This document shows, piece after piece, positions 1 through 8,164 of a stretch of 64,000 nucleotides of DNA. Made by a program: the position numbers and the translations under genes. The DNA is from Lachnospiraceae bacterium (GTDB lineage Bacteria; Bacillota; Clostridia; Lachnospirales; Lachnospiraceae). Numbering within the stretch: position 1 is the stretch's first letter; every line of letters begins with the position of its first letter. Under the pieces are notes generated by a model. That model was not told where the DNA came from and did no database searches. It was given only the letters and a program-made list of their open reading frames with translations. The stretch spans positions 62,001 to 126,000 of the forward strand of contig JAGASK010000039.1 of the NCBI GenBank assembly GCA_017621815.1, read 5' to 3'.

Positions 1-534
1 CGCAATTTTACTCAGCCTGTGCATTTCGCCAAAATCACTGATTCCCATTTCAAGCACTGCAGCCTCATGCTCCTGCCTGATTTGCAGGACGGTAAGCGGC
101 AGCCCAATTTCATTGTTAAAATTTCCTTCTGTTTTCAGAGTACGGAATCCTTCCGAAAGAACACCTGCTATCATTTCCTTCGTACTGGTTTTTCCCACGC
201 TTCCTGTAATTCCCACTATGGGAATCGAAAGCTGCTGTCTGTAATATTCCGCTATATCCTTCAGCGCCTGAAAAGAATCCTTTACCAGAATATATGGTAC
301 TCCACAGTCATCGGGTATTTTTTCGCATACAACTCCAAGAGCACCTTTTTCCTTCATCTGGGGGATAAAATCATGCCCGTCTGCTCTTTCTCCTCTGGCT
401 GCAATAAAGACTCCGCCTTCTTCCATTTTTCTGGAATCAATTACCACACAGGAAGCCTCTCTGCTGCTTCCCTTATCCTCCAAAAGCTTCCCGCCGCAGG
501 CCTTGGCTATGTTTACAAGGGTCATGTTCTTCAT
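1..534 (-). CDS. murF: MurF, UDP-MurNAc-tripeptide:D-Ala-D-Ala ligase (partial, 3' end outside window)
   Basis: The 178 N-terminal residues are present; the reading frame is open to the window edge. MurF adds the D-Ala-D-Ala dipeptide made by Ddl to the UDP-MurNAc-tripeptide in the cytoplasm, finishing the peptidoglycan precursor. Visible are the N-terminal substrate domain (residues about 1-100, with VVIDSRK near 30-36) and the Mur-ligase P-loop GITGSVGKTSTKEM at about 108-121. The start ATG at 534 lies 4 bases after the ddl stop, and its Shine-Dalgarno AGGAGG is formed by the last two Arg codons of ddl, so the two genes are almost certainly co-translated. Not split or frameshifted in the visible part. 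Confidence 0.93.
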   Translation of the reverse strand, partial: MKNMTLVNIAKACGGKLLEDKGSSREASCVVIDSRKMEEGGVFIAARGERADGHDFIPQMKEKGALGVVCEKIPDDCGVPYILVKDSFQALKDIAEYYRQQLSIPIVGITGSVGKTSTKEMIAGVLSEGFRTLKTEGNFNNEIGLPLTVLQIRQEHEAAVLEMGISDFGEMHRLSKIA

Positions 535-538
535 GTTT

Positions 539-1567
539 CTACCTCCTGACGGCTGCCCTGAGAATCTTCTCACACAATTCCTCAAAACTCATTCCCTCTG
601 CTGCCGCTTCCTGGGGGAGAAGAGATGTAGGCGTCATTCCGGGCAGAGTGTTAGCTTCCAGACAGTAAATATCACCCTTTTCTCCCATCATAAAATCCAT
701 CCTTGCATAGTTCTTTAACCTGAGGGCTTTAAAAGCGGCCTCCGCATAGCCCTGCATTTCCTTTGTTTTCTCTTCAGAAAGCTCCGCAGGACAGGTTTCA
801 ATGGTAGAACCGGCCTGATATTTATTTTTATAATCATAAAAACCCTGAAGAGGCGCGATTTCTATAACAGGAAGCGCCTTTCCGTCCATTACTCCCACTG
901 AAAATTCACGTCCCTTTATATACTGTTCAACAATGACCTCATCATCATAGCGGAAAGCCTCTGCCAGGGCTCCTGCATATTCTTCCTCTTTAGCCGCAAT
1001 GCTGACACCTACACTGGAACCGCCGCAGCAGGCCTTTACAATGCAGGGAAAAGGCACTTTCTTAGCAGGGTTTTCTCCTTTTTTCAGGCGGATTCCCGCC
1101 GGAGTGGGTATTCCGTGGCAGGCAAAGATATCCTTTGACAATCCTTTATCCATGCACAAAGCCGAACTGACATAATCGGTACCCGTATATGTAATTCCCA
1201 TTAAATCAAAGCATGCCTGAATTTTTCCGTTTTCCCCGTTTTCTCCATGAAGCGCCATGAATACCGCATCTGCAGCCTGACAGATAGCAATGACATTGGG
1301 GCCGAAAAAGTTCTTATCTCCGTCAGAGCGCATGGCTTTTATCTGCTCTATATCAGGATTACTCTCGGAAATGGCTCCCATTTCCTTCGCCCAGTCCTCT
1401 TCTTTTTCAAATATGACACCCGCGTCATCTCCTGTATATCCCAAATAAACATCTAACAGAATTGCCTTATGACCGTTTTTCTTCAGTGCCCTGTATATCA
1501 TAACACCGGAGCTTAGGGAAACATCCCTCTCCGTGCTGATTCCTCCTGCCAAAACCACAATTTTCAT
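539..1567 (-). CDS. ddl: D-alanine--D-alanine ligase
   Basis: ATP-grasp enzyme that joins two D-alanines in the cytoplasm for peptidoglycan synthesis; 342 residues, normal for the family. The N-terminus MKIVVLAGGISTERDVSLSSG is the typical Ddl opening, ALHGENGENGKIQACFDLMG is the substrate/omega region, and YARMDFM with EANTLPGMTPTSLLP near the C-terminus holds the metal/ATP-binding residues. The frame is open 34 codons further upstream, but the ATG at 1567 has GGAAGGAG just in front and starts the conserved domain. It is followed immediately by murF, its pathway partner. The 124-bp gap upstream shows no clear promoter. Confidence 0.95.
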   Translation of the reverse strand: MKIVVLAGGISTERDVSLSSGVMIYRALKKNGHKAILLDVYLGYTGDDAGVIFEKEEDWAKEMGAISESNPDIEQIKAMRSDGDKNFFGPNVIAICQAADAVFMALHGENGENGKIQACFDLMGITYTGTDYVSSALCMDKGLSKDIFACHGIPTPAGIRLKKGENPAKKVPFPCIVKACCGGSSVGVSIAAKEEEYAGALAEAFRYDDEVIVEQYIKGREFSVGVMDGKALPVIEIAPLQGFYDYKNKYQAGSTIETCPAELSEEKTKEMQGYAEAAFKALRLKNYARMDFMMGEKGDIYCLEANTLPGMTPTSLLPQEAAAEGMSFEELCEKILRAAVRR

Positions 1568-1691
1568 ATCACATATTTCTCCTTCCACCCGTAAGTCCGT
1601 TACTAAATTGACACTTAAATTGTACAACTGCATTTTTTTGTCATAAAGGGAATAATATGCCGCTGTCATTGCAAAAAATGCTGTTTACCGC

Positions 1692-3248
1692 TTACTGCGT
1701 TTTACTGATAATTTCACTGAGCATAAATATCAGCTTGCTGTCCGCATCAAACTGCTTCATAATTCCCAGACTGCTGTCTATTCTTTCATAATTGTTTTCA
1801 CCCGCATTATCTATGTAGCTGATTGCCTTACTGTTTCTGCCGAGAAAATAATGAAGGTAATTTTCTATTATCGTTTCATATTCATGATTGGAGATAATAT
1901 GGTTTACCACCGTAAGATACATCATCTCCAGAAGCATATCATTATTATTATCCTGCTGCGTATTACCGGAAGTAAAATAAGATGATTTTCTGGCATTCTC
2001 CGCAATATCTTCCGCATACATCATAAGCATTTTCATGATATCTTCGCATAGTTCCATCGTAACCGGCTGCTTGGTGGCTATATAAGTCACACATCCCAGC
2101 AGTACAATTTCATCCATCTGTGACTGGTAATCACTATCTCTCAAATAATCCGCAATATATTTATGATAACTGACCTGGCCTGCTGCCCGGTACAATTCCG
2201 CTGCGGCTGCAAATTCCCACTTATCAAGTTTCCCGTCATCGTGTAGCTGGGAATGCTTCCAGGCTCTGTCCGCTGCTTTCAGACAATCGGTAGCATACTC
2301 TGTATCATAATCCTGATAAAGATAACTGAACTTGGCAAGTGCCATGGCAAATGCACTTTCGGCCTCCGGAGTTGCCGGCTCCACATAGCTTCCTGATGTT
2401 TTCACCGGATTATTTCCATTCTGCATATATACCGTTATCCCGGAATATACTGCTCCCGTTTCCTGATTCTGCATTTTCAGCATCCATTCCACTTCATATT
2501 TAATTTCATCCAGTAAATCGGGTATGCCGTTTCCGCTTTCCGGAATACCGGTATCATCCCCAAAAGCATTTCCATACAGTTCATAGGAAAGCAGCATGAC
2601 AGACATGGCTTTTGCCGCTGCCACTACATCCTTTTGACCTCTTTCATCCTGATGCCAGCCTCCCGATACGTCCGCGCTCACGGAAATTTCTTCCCGCAGC
2701 ACTGCCTTTCCTGTATGGCAGGCATTATGGGCTTTCCCTTTTGCATATTCCTCTGTCAGCGTCATGCCGCAGCGATTATAATAATACTGCTTACATGCTT
2801 CATTAAAAATAGTGTCATAAACTGAATCACCTATTGTAAACTGATAAGACCTTCCGAGCACAGGCGCTTCTATGTAATAGGTTCCGGGCACCTGAAGCTC
2901 CGAAAAATCTCCATAGCCAATATATTCATCATATTCCCCGTCATATCCCTTTTCTTCCGGGAAACCGGTAAACACGGTTTTTCCGTTTTCCGCATCTATT
3001 ATACAGAACAGTTCGGGTATTTCATTGCCTTTAAATACAACTGTTTTTGTACTGTCCGTGATATATCCCAGCTGATTAATAAGTATGCCCGGAGTACTGA
3101 CGGGAACCTCATAGGAAAGCACAGGTTCTTCCTCCATACTGGTAAAGCTTATGCCGCTCTGCTGCGCAGTTTCTTCCGGGGGTACTCTATTACATCCTGA
3201 AAGCAATATCATGCAAAAAAGGACAGTTATGGCCGTTAATTTCTTCAA
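1692..3248 (-). CDS. GH9-like lipoprotein, catalytic residues replaced
   Basis: 518 residues from a TTG start at 3248, chosen because AGGAGG sits 7 bases before it; it gives a classic lipoprotein signal peptide (MKKLTAITVL... LLSGC, lipid-accepting Cys19). An ATG 18 bases further upstream would place the Shine-Dalgarno inside the gene. After the signal comes a cellulase N-terminal Ig-like domain (ILINQLGY at about 55-62) and an alpha-helical GH9-type domain from about 145. The GH9 block DVSGGWHDAGD appears as DVSGGWHQDER (about 193-203), so both DAGD aspartates, including the catalytic base, are gone. The C-terminal acid region (family NEVAIDxN) reads IMKQFDAD. The protein is predicted to be an anchored extracytoplasmic carbohydrate-binding or scaffold protein, not a hydrolase. 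Function unknown. Confidence 0.8.
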   Translation of the reverse strand: MKKLTAITVLFCMILLSGCNRVPPEETAQQSGISFTSMEEEPVLSYEVPVSTPGILINQLGYITDSTKTVVFKGNEIPELFCIIDAENGKTVFTGFPEEKGYDGEYDEYIGYGDFSELQVPGTYYIEAPVLGRSYQFTIGDSVYDTIFNEACKQYYYNRCGMTLTEEYAKGKAHNACHTGKAVLREEISVSADVSGGWHQDERGQKDVVAAAKAMSVMLLSYELYGNAFGDDTGIPESGNGIPDLLDEIKYEVEWMLKMQNQETGAVYSGITVYMQNGNNPVKTSGSYVEPATPEAESAFAMALAKFSYLYQDYDTEYATDCLKAADRAWKHSQLHDDGKLDKWEFAAAAELYRAAGQVSYHKYIADYLRDSDYQSQMDEIVLLGCVTYIATKQPVTMELCEDIMKMLMMYAEDIAENARKSSYFTSGNTQQDNNNDMLLEMMYLTVVNHIISNHEYETIIENYLHYFLGRNSKAISYIDNAGENNYERIDSSLGIMKQFDADSKLIFMLSEIISKTQ

Positions 3249-3284
3249 AGCCCTTCCTCCTGACATGCCAATGTCTGCTTTTGA

Positions 3285-4532
3285 TTATACCTGTTTTTTT
3301 CCTTCCGGTAAAGGAATATTGCTTCCGGTAAACGCATCATCGCAATAAACAATCTCTCCGTCTATCAGGGTACACATGGTTTTCGTGGATATTTCCAAGG
3401 GATTTCCGTTAAAGATGGCAATATCGGCATCCTTCCCTTTTTTCAGGCTTCCCACCCTTTTTTCCACGCCGCAGATTTGAGCAGGATATATGGTAATGGA
3501 TTTAAGCGCCTCTTCTTCCTCCATTCCTGATTTTACCGCCAGTCCGGCACAAATAGGCAGTGCCTGTATCAGGCTCACCGGATGGTCTGTGGTAACAGCA
3601 GTTTTTACCCCTTCTTTATTCAGGATTCCCACCGTTTTAAAAGCCATATTCTGCACTTCAATTTTACTTCTGCTGGCAAGGTCCGGTCCTACAATGGCAG
3701 GAAATCCTGACTCCTTTACTTCTTTCGCTATCAGATGTCCCTCACTGCAATGGTCAAGGGTCATCAGCAGATGATATTCCTTTGCAATTCTTATTGCGGT
3801 TAAAATATCGTCTGCCCGGTGAACATGGGCTTTTAAAGGAATTTTTCTCTCAAGGACGGGAAGCCAGCACTCATATTTAAAATCCATTTCATCCGGTTCC
3901 ATTCCCTCTTTCCTTTTCTCCGCATACCGGGCAGCCTTAAAAAGCTCTTCCCTGAGCATGGCGGCTATTGCCATTCTGGTAGAAGGCGACTTCCCCTGTC
4001 CGCTGTAATTAACCTTGGGGTTTTCCCCAAAAGCAATTTTCATGGCGGCGGGATTTTTAACAATCAGCTTATCTATGCTTCTTCCATGAGTCTTTACAAA
4101 GGCAAAGGTTCCCCCTACCACATTGGAACTTCCCGGTCCTATCATGGCAGAGGTAATACCTGCCCGAACTGCATCATCAAAAGCAGCGTCCATGGGATTA
4201 ATTGCATCAATGGCACGAAGGTAAGGAGTAATGGGATTTACTGTTTCATTGCAGTCATCTCCTTCCATACCCTTCTTTTCCTCAGTGATTCCCATATGAC
4301 AATGGGCTTCTATTAAACCGGGCATCACAATACAGCCTGATGCATCAATTATCTGCACCGGCTCATGGAGCTTCTCTCCTTTTTCTCTATCCTGCATAAA
4401 AGAATCCGGAACCGGAGTCCGGCTTTCCATAGGCCCCAGTTCCTTGATGATACCATTTTCAATGCAGATATATCCTCTTTCCCATGTACTTCCTTCCATG
4501 GTAATGACTTTTCCGCCGATTATATATAACAT
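3285..4532 (-). CDS. Amidohydrolase, imidazolonepropionase-like
   Basis: 415-residue metal-dependent hydrolase of the amidohydrolase superfamily, cytosolic, no signal peptide. The N-terminal beta domain (IIGGKVITMEGS) is followed by the first metal motif IEAHCHMG (about 75-81), a further His in KAHVHRADD, a His in LDHCSEGH and the C-terminal metal Asp in VTTDHPVS. The end (GSLKKGKDADIAIFNGNP) is the usual closing beta-sandwich. Substrate cannot be read from the sequence; imidazolonepropionase-like cyclic amidohydrolases and related deacetylases share this plan. It lies 21 bases after the spoIIQ-like gene and 36 bases before the lipoprotein gene on the same strand, so it is probably cotranscribed with them. 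Confidence 0.85.
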   Translation of the reverse strand: MLYIIGGKVITMEGSTWERGYICIENGIIKELGPMESRTPVPDSFMQDREKGEKLHEPVQIIDASGCIVMPGLIEAHCHMGITEEKKGMEGDDCNETVNPITPYLRAIDAINPMDAAFDDAVRAGITSAMIGPGSSNVVGGTFAFVKTHGRSIDKLIVKNPAAMKIAFGENPKVNYSGQGKSPSTRMAIAAMLREELFKAARYAEKRKEGMEPDEMDFKYECWLPVLERKIPLKAHVHRADDILTAIRIAKEYHLLMTLDHCSEGHLIAKEVKESGFPAIVGPDLASRSKIEVQNMAFKTVGILNKEGVKTAVTTDHPVSLIQALPICAGLAVKSGMEEEEALKSITIYPAQICGVEKRVGSLKKGKDADIAIFNGNPLEISTKTMCTLIDGEIVYCDDAFTGSNIPLPEGKKQV

Positions 4533-4553
4533 CTGCTGCTTAACACCTTTCCG

Positions 4554-5420
4554 TTAATTCAGTCTTGACATGGGATTCACCGGCTCCCCGTCCTTAGTCA
4601 GTTTAAAATAGACATTGGTTCCTTCCACACTGTAATACTTGGTAGGTGCAGCAACCTGGGCAATCATATCTCCCATGGACACATAGCTTCCTTCTGAAAC
4701 AAGAATATTATTCAGCTGTCCATAGGTAACTTCATAACCATTTCCCAAATCCATGGTGATTCCGTTTCCTATCTGCGCATCTTCAAATACGGAAGTCACC
4801 TTTCCTGCCGCAGCTGCAGTTATCATATCTCCTTCATTTGCCTGTATGATAATGGCAGGATTGTATTTGTACTGTTCAAGAGTAGGAAAGTAAACTGTTT
4901 TATCCATGCTGTAATTTACCAGGACGTTTCCCACAACCGGCCATACAAGCGGGTCGTTGTCCCCGAAAGAAAGTGTAGGCTGCATTGCCGTTGATATGGC
5001 AGGAGTATCCGCTTCTTCCTGCGCAGCATCCTCATTTACAGACTCTCCTGATGGTGTTTGGCTGCCTTTTGTTCCGGATTCATCGCTTCCCTCCGACATG
5101 CTTTTGCTTTCCGATACATCAGGATTTTCCACATTGCCGGAGTTTGTTTCCTGAAAATACGGGTCATAATCCAAATCATCTGCAGGCACTGAATTTTCCG
5201 TCACGTTTTCTGCAACCTTCAATTCCTCATTATCTGCCATACCTGCTGCCGTGCTATTTTCAATCTGGCTTAAATCCACTATATAACCATCGTCCTGAGT
5301 ACTGTCATCTGCGCGCAGCCAAAGACCTGTGGCCGTAAGGGCACCTAATACAATTATAGAGGACGCAGCCATAACTATGCGTTCCTTTGAAAAGGTTTTT
5401 CTTCTCACTTTTCTTCTCAT
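4554..5420 (-). CDS. spoIIQ: SpoIIQ-like M23 (LytM) protein, zinc ligands absent
   Basis: 288 residues from ATG 5420 (GGAGAG 7 bases upstream; an in-frame ATG 11 codons earlier lacks a site). A basic N-terminus and one membrane segment (about 17-36) are followed by an acidic Ser/Glu-rich linker and a C-terminal LytM domain (from about 160). The three LytM zinc motifs are altered: the HxGxD region reads PAIIIQANEGD, the YxHL region reads VTYGQLNN, and the HLHFE region reads NVYFKL, so no metal site is visible. SpoIIQ is the forespore partner of the SpoIIIA channel and often has a degenerate LytM fold. Position directly after spoIID matches the clostridial spoIID-spoIIQ order, which is the main basis for the name; spoIIID does not follow here. 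Confidence 0.75.
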   Translation of the reverse strand: MRRKVRRKTFSKERIVMAASSIIVLGALTATGLWLRADDSTQDDGYIVDLSQIENSTAAGMADNEELKVAENVTENSVPADDLDYDPYFQETNSGNVENPDVSESKSMSEGSDESGTKGSQTPSGESVNEDAAQEEADTPAISTAMQPTLSFGDNDPLVWPVVGNVLVNYSMDKTVYFPTLEQYKYNPAIIIQANEGDMITAAAAGKVTSVFEDAQIGNGITMDLGNGYEVTYGQLNNILVSEGSYVSMGDMIAQVAAPTKYYSVEGTNVYFKLTKDGEPVNPMSRLN

Positions 5421-5539
5421 ATTATCTCTCTCCAATCTTCTTGCTTTCAACATATAAAGAATACTTCTTGCCTGGCATTCTTCTTATGGATAGTTTTGCC
5501 CTTTTTTTCTACTTTATTCAAAAGATTGGATATTCCGGA

Positions 5540-6565
5540 TTACTCTGCCTTCGTCAGCGCTGTTCCCGAAAAAAAATATTCCAGAATTTCAGGAAATTCG
5601 CTTCCTTCCGCCGCCATTTCATTTGCTGCAAACTGGCTCATCCCCAGTCCGTGTCCTGTGCCCTTCACAGTAAAAACCAGTGTCTCATCCTCTTTTCTTA
5701 TTTCAAAATCCGAAGAAGGAAGATGAAGTTCATAACGCAGTTCCTCACAGGCTATCCATTTTTCATGGTATTTTAAAAAAAGAGAATAGCCTGCATGGTC
5801 TCTGATAACCGTCATTTCTGTCTTCTCATCTTCTATTACATTTTCACTTATAAATTCCTGTATTTCCTCTTCCTTCTCCGGCTTTAATTTATCCCATATT
5901 TTTTCAAATTCCTCTATTGAATATTCCATTTCATTTAAATATTCTTCAGATAAAAAATCCCTGCTGCATACCACCTCCGATAAATAGGGATAATCATCTG
6001 TCTTTAACACTTCCTTTGCGCTTCTGGTTTTCCCATTGCTGACAAGAAAATACGCCCCGTAAATGGGATTTCCCTCATATTCCAGATAAATCCCCCTGGT
6101 TTCGGATACGGCACGAAAGCATTCCTGCGGCACATTTTTACTTCCGTATTGCCCGTCATTTACGATAACCTCTTTATCATCCTGTAACATTAAATTCGTG
6201 CGGATTAACACCGCCTGGGCCTTTAACGCCTCCATTTCATATCCTTCTTCCATAGTTCTGGAAAGCATGTCGGCCACGTAAATTTCAAGTGGAATTCTTT
6301 CCAGTCCCAATGCAGTTTTATTGATTACTGTATAGCTGCCCTCCTTTAGCTGCTCTTTTATCATTTCACCTACACCGGCATCTGAAGCTTCCCTGCTCAT
6401 ATTGCCAAACAGAAAAGTTATAATATAAGGAATCAATAATAACAGCAAAAGAACCGTACCAAGATTTTTAACTGAAATCCTGATGCGGTTCTTTTGCATG
6501 AAACTGCCGGACGAACTGCGGCAGCGTTTACTTTTGACATTTTGGAAGACTCTAAGTTTTTTCAT
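5540..6565 (-). CDS. spoIID: SpoIID/LytB-family sporulation protein
   Basis: 341 residues from ATG 6565 (AGAGGTG in front; the longer frame to 6613 has no site). It has a basic N-terminus, one membrane anchor at about 35-54, then the SpoIID domain with MEALKAQAVLIRTN (about 111-124) and the C-terminal block GTGHGLGMSQFAANEMA. In sporulating bacteria SpoIID is a lytic transglycosylase acting with SpoIIM and SpoIIP in engulfment. The family catalytic Glu (the E of a SEMP-like motif) aligns with Thr104 in YVADMLSRTM, so activity is doubtful. Tandem with the SpoIIQ-like gene 119 bases downstream; the gap contains an AAGAAT...ATTCTT dyad. Confidence 0.85.
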   Translation of the reverse strand: MKKLRVFQNVKSKRCRSSSGSFMQKNRIRISVKNLGTVLLLLLLIPYIITFLFGNMSREASDAGVGEMIKEQLKEGSYTVINKTALGLERIPLEIYVADMLSRTMEEGYEMEALKAQAVLIRTNLMLQDDKEVIVNDGQYGSKNVPQECFRAVSETRGIYLEYEGNPIYGAYFLVSNGKTRSAKEVLKTDDYPYLSEVVCSRDFLSEEYLNEMEYSIEEFEKIWDKLKPEKEEEIQEFISENVIEDEKTEMTVIRDHAGYSLFLKYHEKWIACEELRYELHLPSSDFEIRKEDETLVFTVKGTGHGLGMSQFAANEMAAEGSEFPEILEYFFSGTALTKAE

Positions 6566-6642
6566 ACGGCACCTCTTACACATCCTATGCAAGAATGCCT
6601 GTTCTTTATTCAACTATCACATAATTTATATAAAAATACATT

Positions 6643-7821
6643 TTAAACAGCCTGATTGTACTTAACCACATCCACATGCTGGACGCTTCCTGCTGCTCCG
6701 TTTTCATACAGGAAAAATCCCGTATTGCGAATTGCTCCGCGGGTACTGTTATCCTGGCCAGTCAAGGTAAAATCGGTAGCTATATTTTGCAAGCAGATAG
6801 CTCCCACTCCTTTTTCCGCTAAGGATACCAGCTGTTCATTTCCATTTTCATCCATGGTCCAGATTTTCAACTTGCTCCAGATTTCATCGCCCTCATCAAT
6901 AAAGCCGTTGCCGTCACTGTCATAGGCTGCAAGGTCGGCAAATCCATTTCCTGACTGGGTTCCAAAAAGCTCATTACCGTCATTGATAATGCCGTCGCCG
7001 TTTTTATCAAGGGCCAGATAACCGCTTCCTGCTGCAAGCCTGCTGATTTCATCCTTTTCTCCGTCCCCGTCGATATCAAAATAGAAGGTCTGATCGGAAA
7101 GCTCCGCAATATTACCATCTAAATTGATAACAAGAGGGTCGCACATAGAAGCATTTATTGCAGCATAATTTTCTTCATAATACTCCTCAAAACTGCGGCT
7201 CATAGCCAGATTCAAATTGAAATTAATTTCCCTGCCGTCTGCGCATTTAACGGTACCCTGGGTAGTAAATGTTGTATTCTCTGTTTCTTCATAATAGTAT
7301 TGTCTGCTGAAGGTAAAGGTCTTCAGACTGGCAGTCCGCAAGGGAACTGCAGTTATGTTCAAAAGCTTATCCGCTGCGTTTTCAAAGCTTTCCTCACCTG
7401 AACCCATACTTTCCTCTGTACCTTCCGCAATACTTTCCGATGTGCTTCCGGAATAGTTTTGGCTTTCCAGCCCTCTCCTTCTCCAGAACAAAATATCCAT
7501 TAGAAAATTCAGACATTGCAGCTTAATGTTGTTAAGCTGCTTCCTCGTTTCCTCAATTTCAGATGTCCTGATATTTCTGGTGCGCAATACCTGTTTAGAG
7601 TTCATTTCCTCCAGGGCTTTTGCCAGATATTCTTCAGTACTTCCCTTTTTAGCCTGCCCGGTTCCATCCTCTTCAGGCTGCAACAGATTTCCAAACAGGC
7701 TGCCGGTTCCGTCCGCAATCCCCTGTCCTACATCTGTTATCGTAACTTTCGTCATTCTTCCTGCTGTGGAAGAATATGTTCTTTCGGATTCCATTCCTAT
7801 TACGCTGGAATCAATTCGCAT
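6643..7821 (-). CDS. Calcium-loop (EF-hand/hemolysin-type) protein, function unknown
   Basis: 392 residues; ATG 7821 has AAGGAGG 5 bases upstream. No signal peptide or membrane segment. The N-terminal half is polar with many Glu/Ser; the C-terminal half carries three Asp/Asn-rich loops: DIDGDGEKDE, DKNGDGIINDGNE and DSDGNGFIDEGDE (about 250-310), matching the DxDxDG calcium-loop pattern. The closing region KIWTMDENG ... LAEKGVGAI is a conserved part of a family found in Clostridia and Proteobacteria as the C-terminus of calcium-binding surface or VCBS-like proteins. The role is not known to me. A branched hairpin with a U-tract lies 64-137 bases upstream in the same orientation. Confidence 0.8.
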   Translation of the reverse strand: MRIDSSVIGMESERTYSSTAGRMTKVTITDVGQGIADGTGSLFGNLLQPEEDGTGQAKKGSTEEYLAKALEEMNSKQVLRTRNIRTSEIEETRKQLNNIKLQCLNFLMDILFWRRRGLESQNYSGSTSESIAEGTEESMGSGEESFENAADKLLNITAVPLRTASLKTFTFSRQYYYEETENTTFTTQGTVKCADGREINFNLNLAMSRSFEEYYEENYAAINASMCDPLVINLDGNIAELSDQTFYFDIDGDGEKDEISRLAAGSGYLALDKNGDGIINDGNELFGTQSGNGFADLAAYDSDGNGFIDEGDEIWSKLKIWTMDENGNEQLVSLAEKGVGAICLQNIATDFTLTGQDNSTRGAIRNTGFFLYENGAAGSVQHVDVVKYNQAV

Positions 7822-8164
7822 TTAGCCTCCTTTGCTGTTTACACCCTGTTTTCTGATATCTTTTCACGTGCACGGGAAAACAAAACGGATGGTATTCCTT
7901 AAGCGCTATGCTTACCAAACGGCGGACGAACTGCGAACCGCCTTATTGGGAAAATACCATCCGTGGCTAAACTGTATTCATTCTTGTTTCAAAGACTGCT
8001 GTCCGGCCCTGACAACTGCCTTTGTAAACTATATATCGGACACTCCTAAAAAATCTTTAGTTTGTTTACATAAAATTTCGTTACATGAACAGCCCGTTTA
8101 TGACAGCTTTTATGCATCTCATTACATTTATCCTGCCTGCCGCTGTCCGCTAAACTTCCAGCTC
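7822..8164. other. Gene-free stretch between the aconitase-family gene and the calcium-loop gene
   Basis: 343 bases with no credible ORF. It holds the branched hairpin described separately (7885-7964) and a smaller dyad TGTCCG (8000-8005) with CGGACA (8037-8042). The rest is A+T-rich and presumably contains the 3' end of the upstream transcript and the promoter of the calcium-loop gene, but no promoter could be picked with confidence. Confidence 0.6.
7885..7964 (-). terminator. Branched hairpin with 12-bp outer stem, terminator or structured leader
   Basis: The outer arms ACGGATGGTATT (7885-7896) and AATACCATCCGT (7953-7964) pair perfectly over 12 bp. Inside are two further hairpins: AAGC/GCTT around 7901-7913 and GGCGG/CCGCC (7921-7925 with 7938-7942), giving a three-way-junction shape. 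On the minus strand the outer stem is followed by TTTTGTTTT, as in an intrinsic terminator. It could end the aconitase-family transcript or act as a regulated leader of the calcium-loop gene that starts 64 bases later. It matches no riboswitch consensus that I know. Confidence 0.6.

Noticed and set aside
19-549. Plus-strand frame of 176 codons at the left edge
   Set aside because: It is antisense to murF, whose conserved Mur-ligase P-loop reads clearly on the minus strand.
3299-3330. Short repeated CTTCCGGTAAA near the amidohydrolase stop
   Set aside because: The repeat is only 11 bases and falls in coding sequence; it is likely fortuitous.
6508-6527. Shared 12-mer GGACGAACTGCG between spoIID and the hairpin at 7885-7964
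   Set aside because: A 12-base match within 64 kb is expected by chance many times, and the flanks do not agree.
7885-7964. Known riboswitch (c-di-GMP, purine, guanidine, preQ1) at the branched hairpin
   Set aside because: None of the conserved core sequences of these classes that I know is present; only the general branched shape is.
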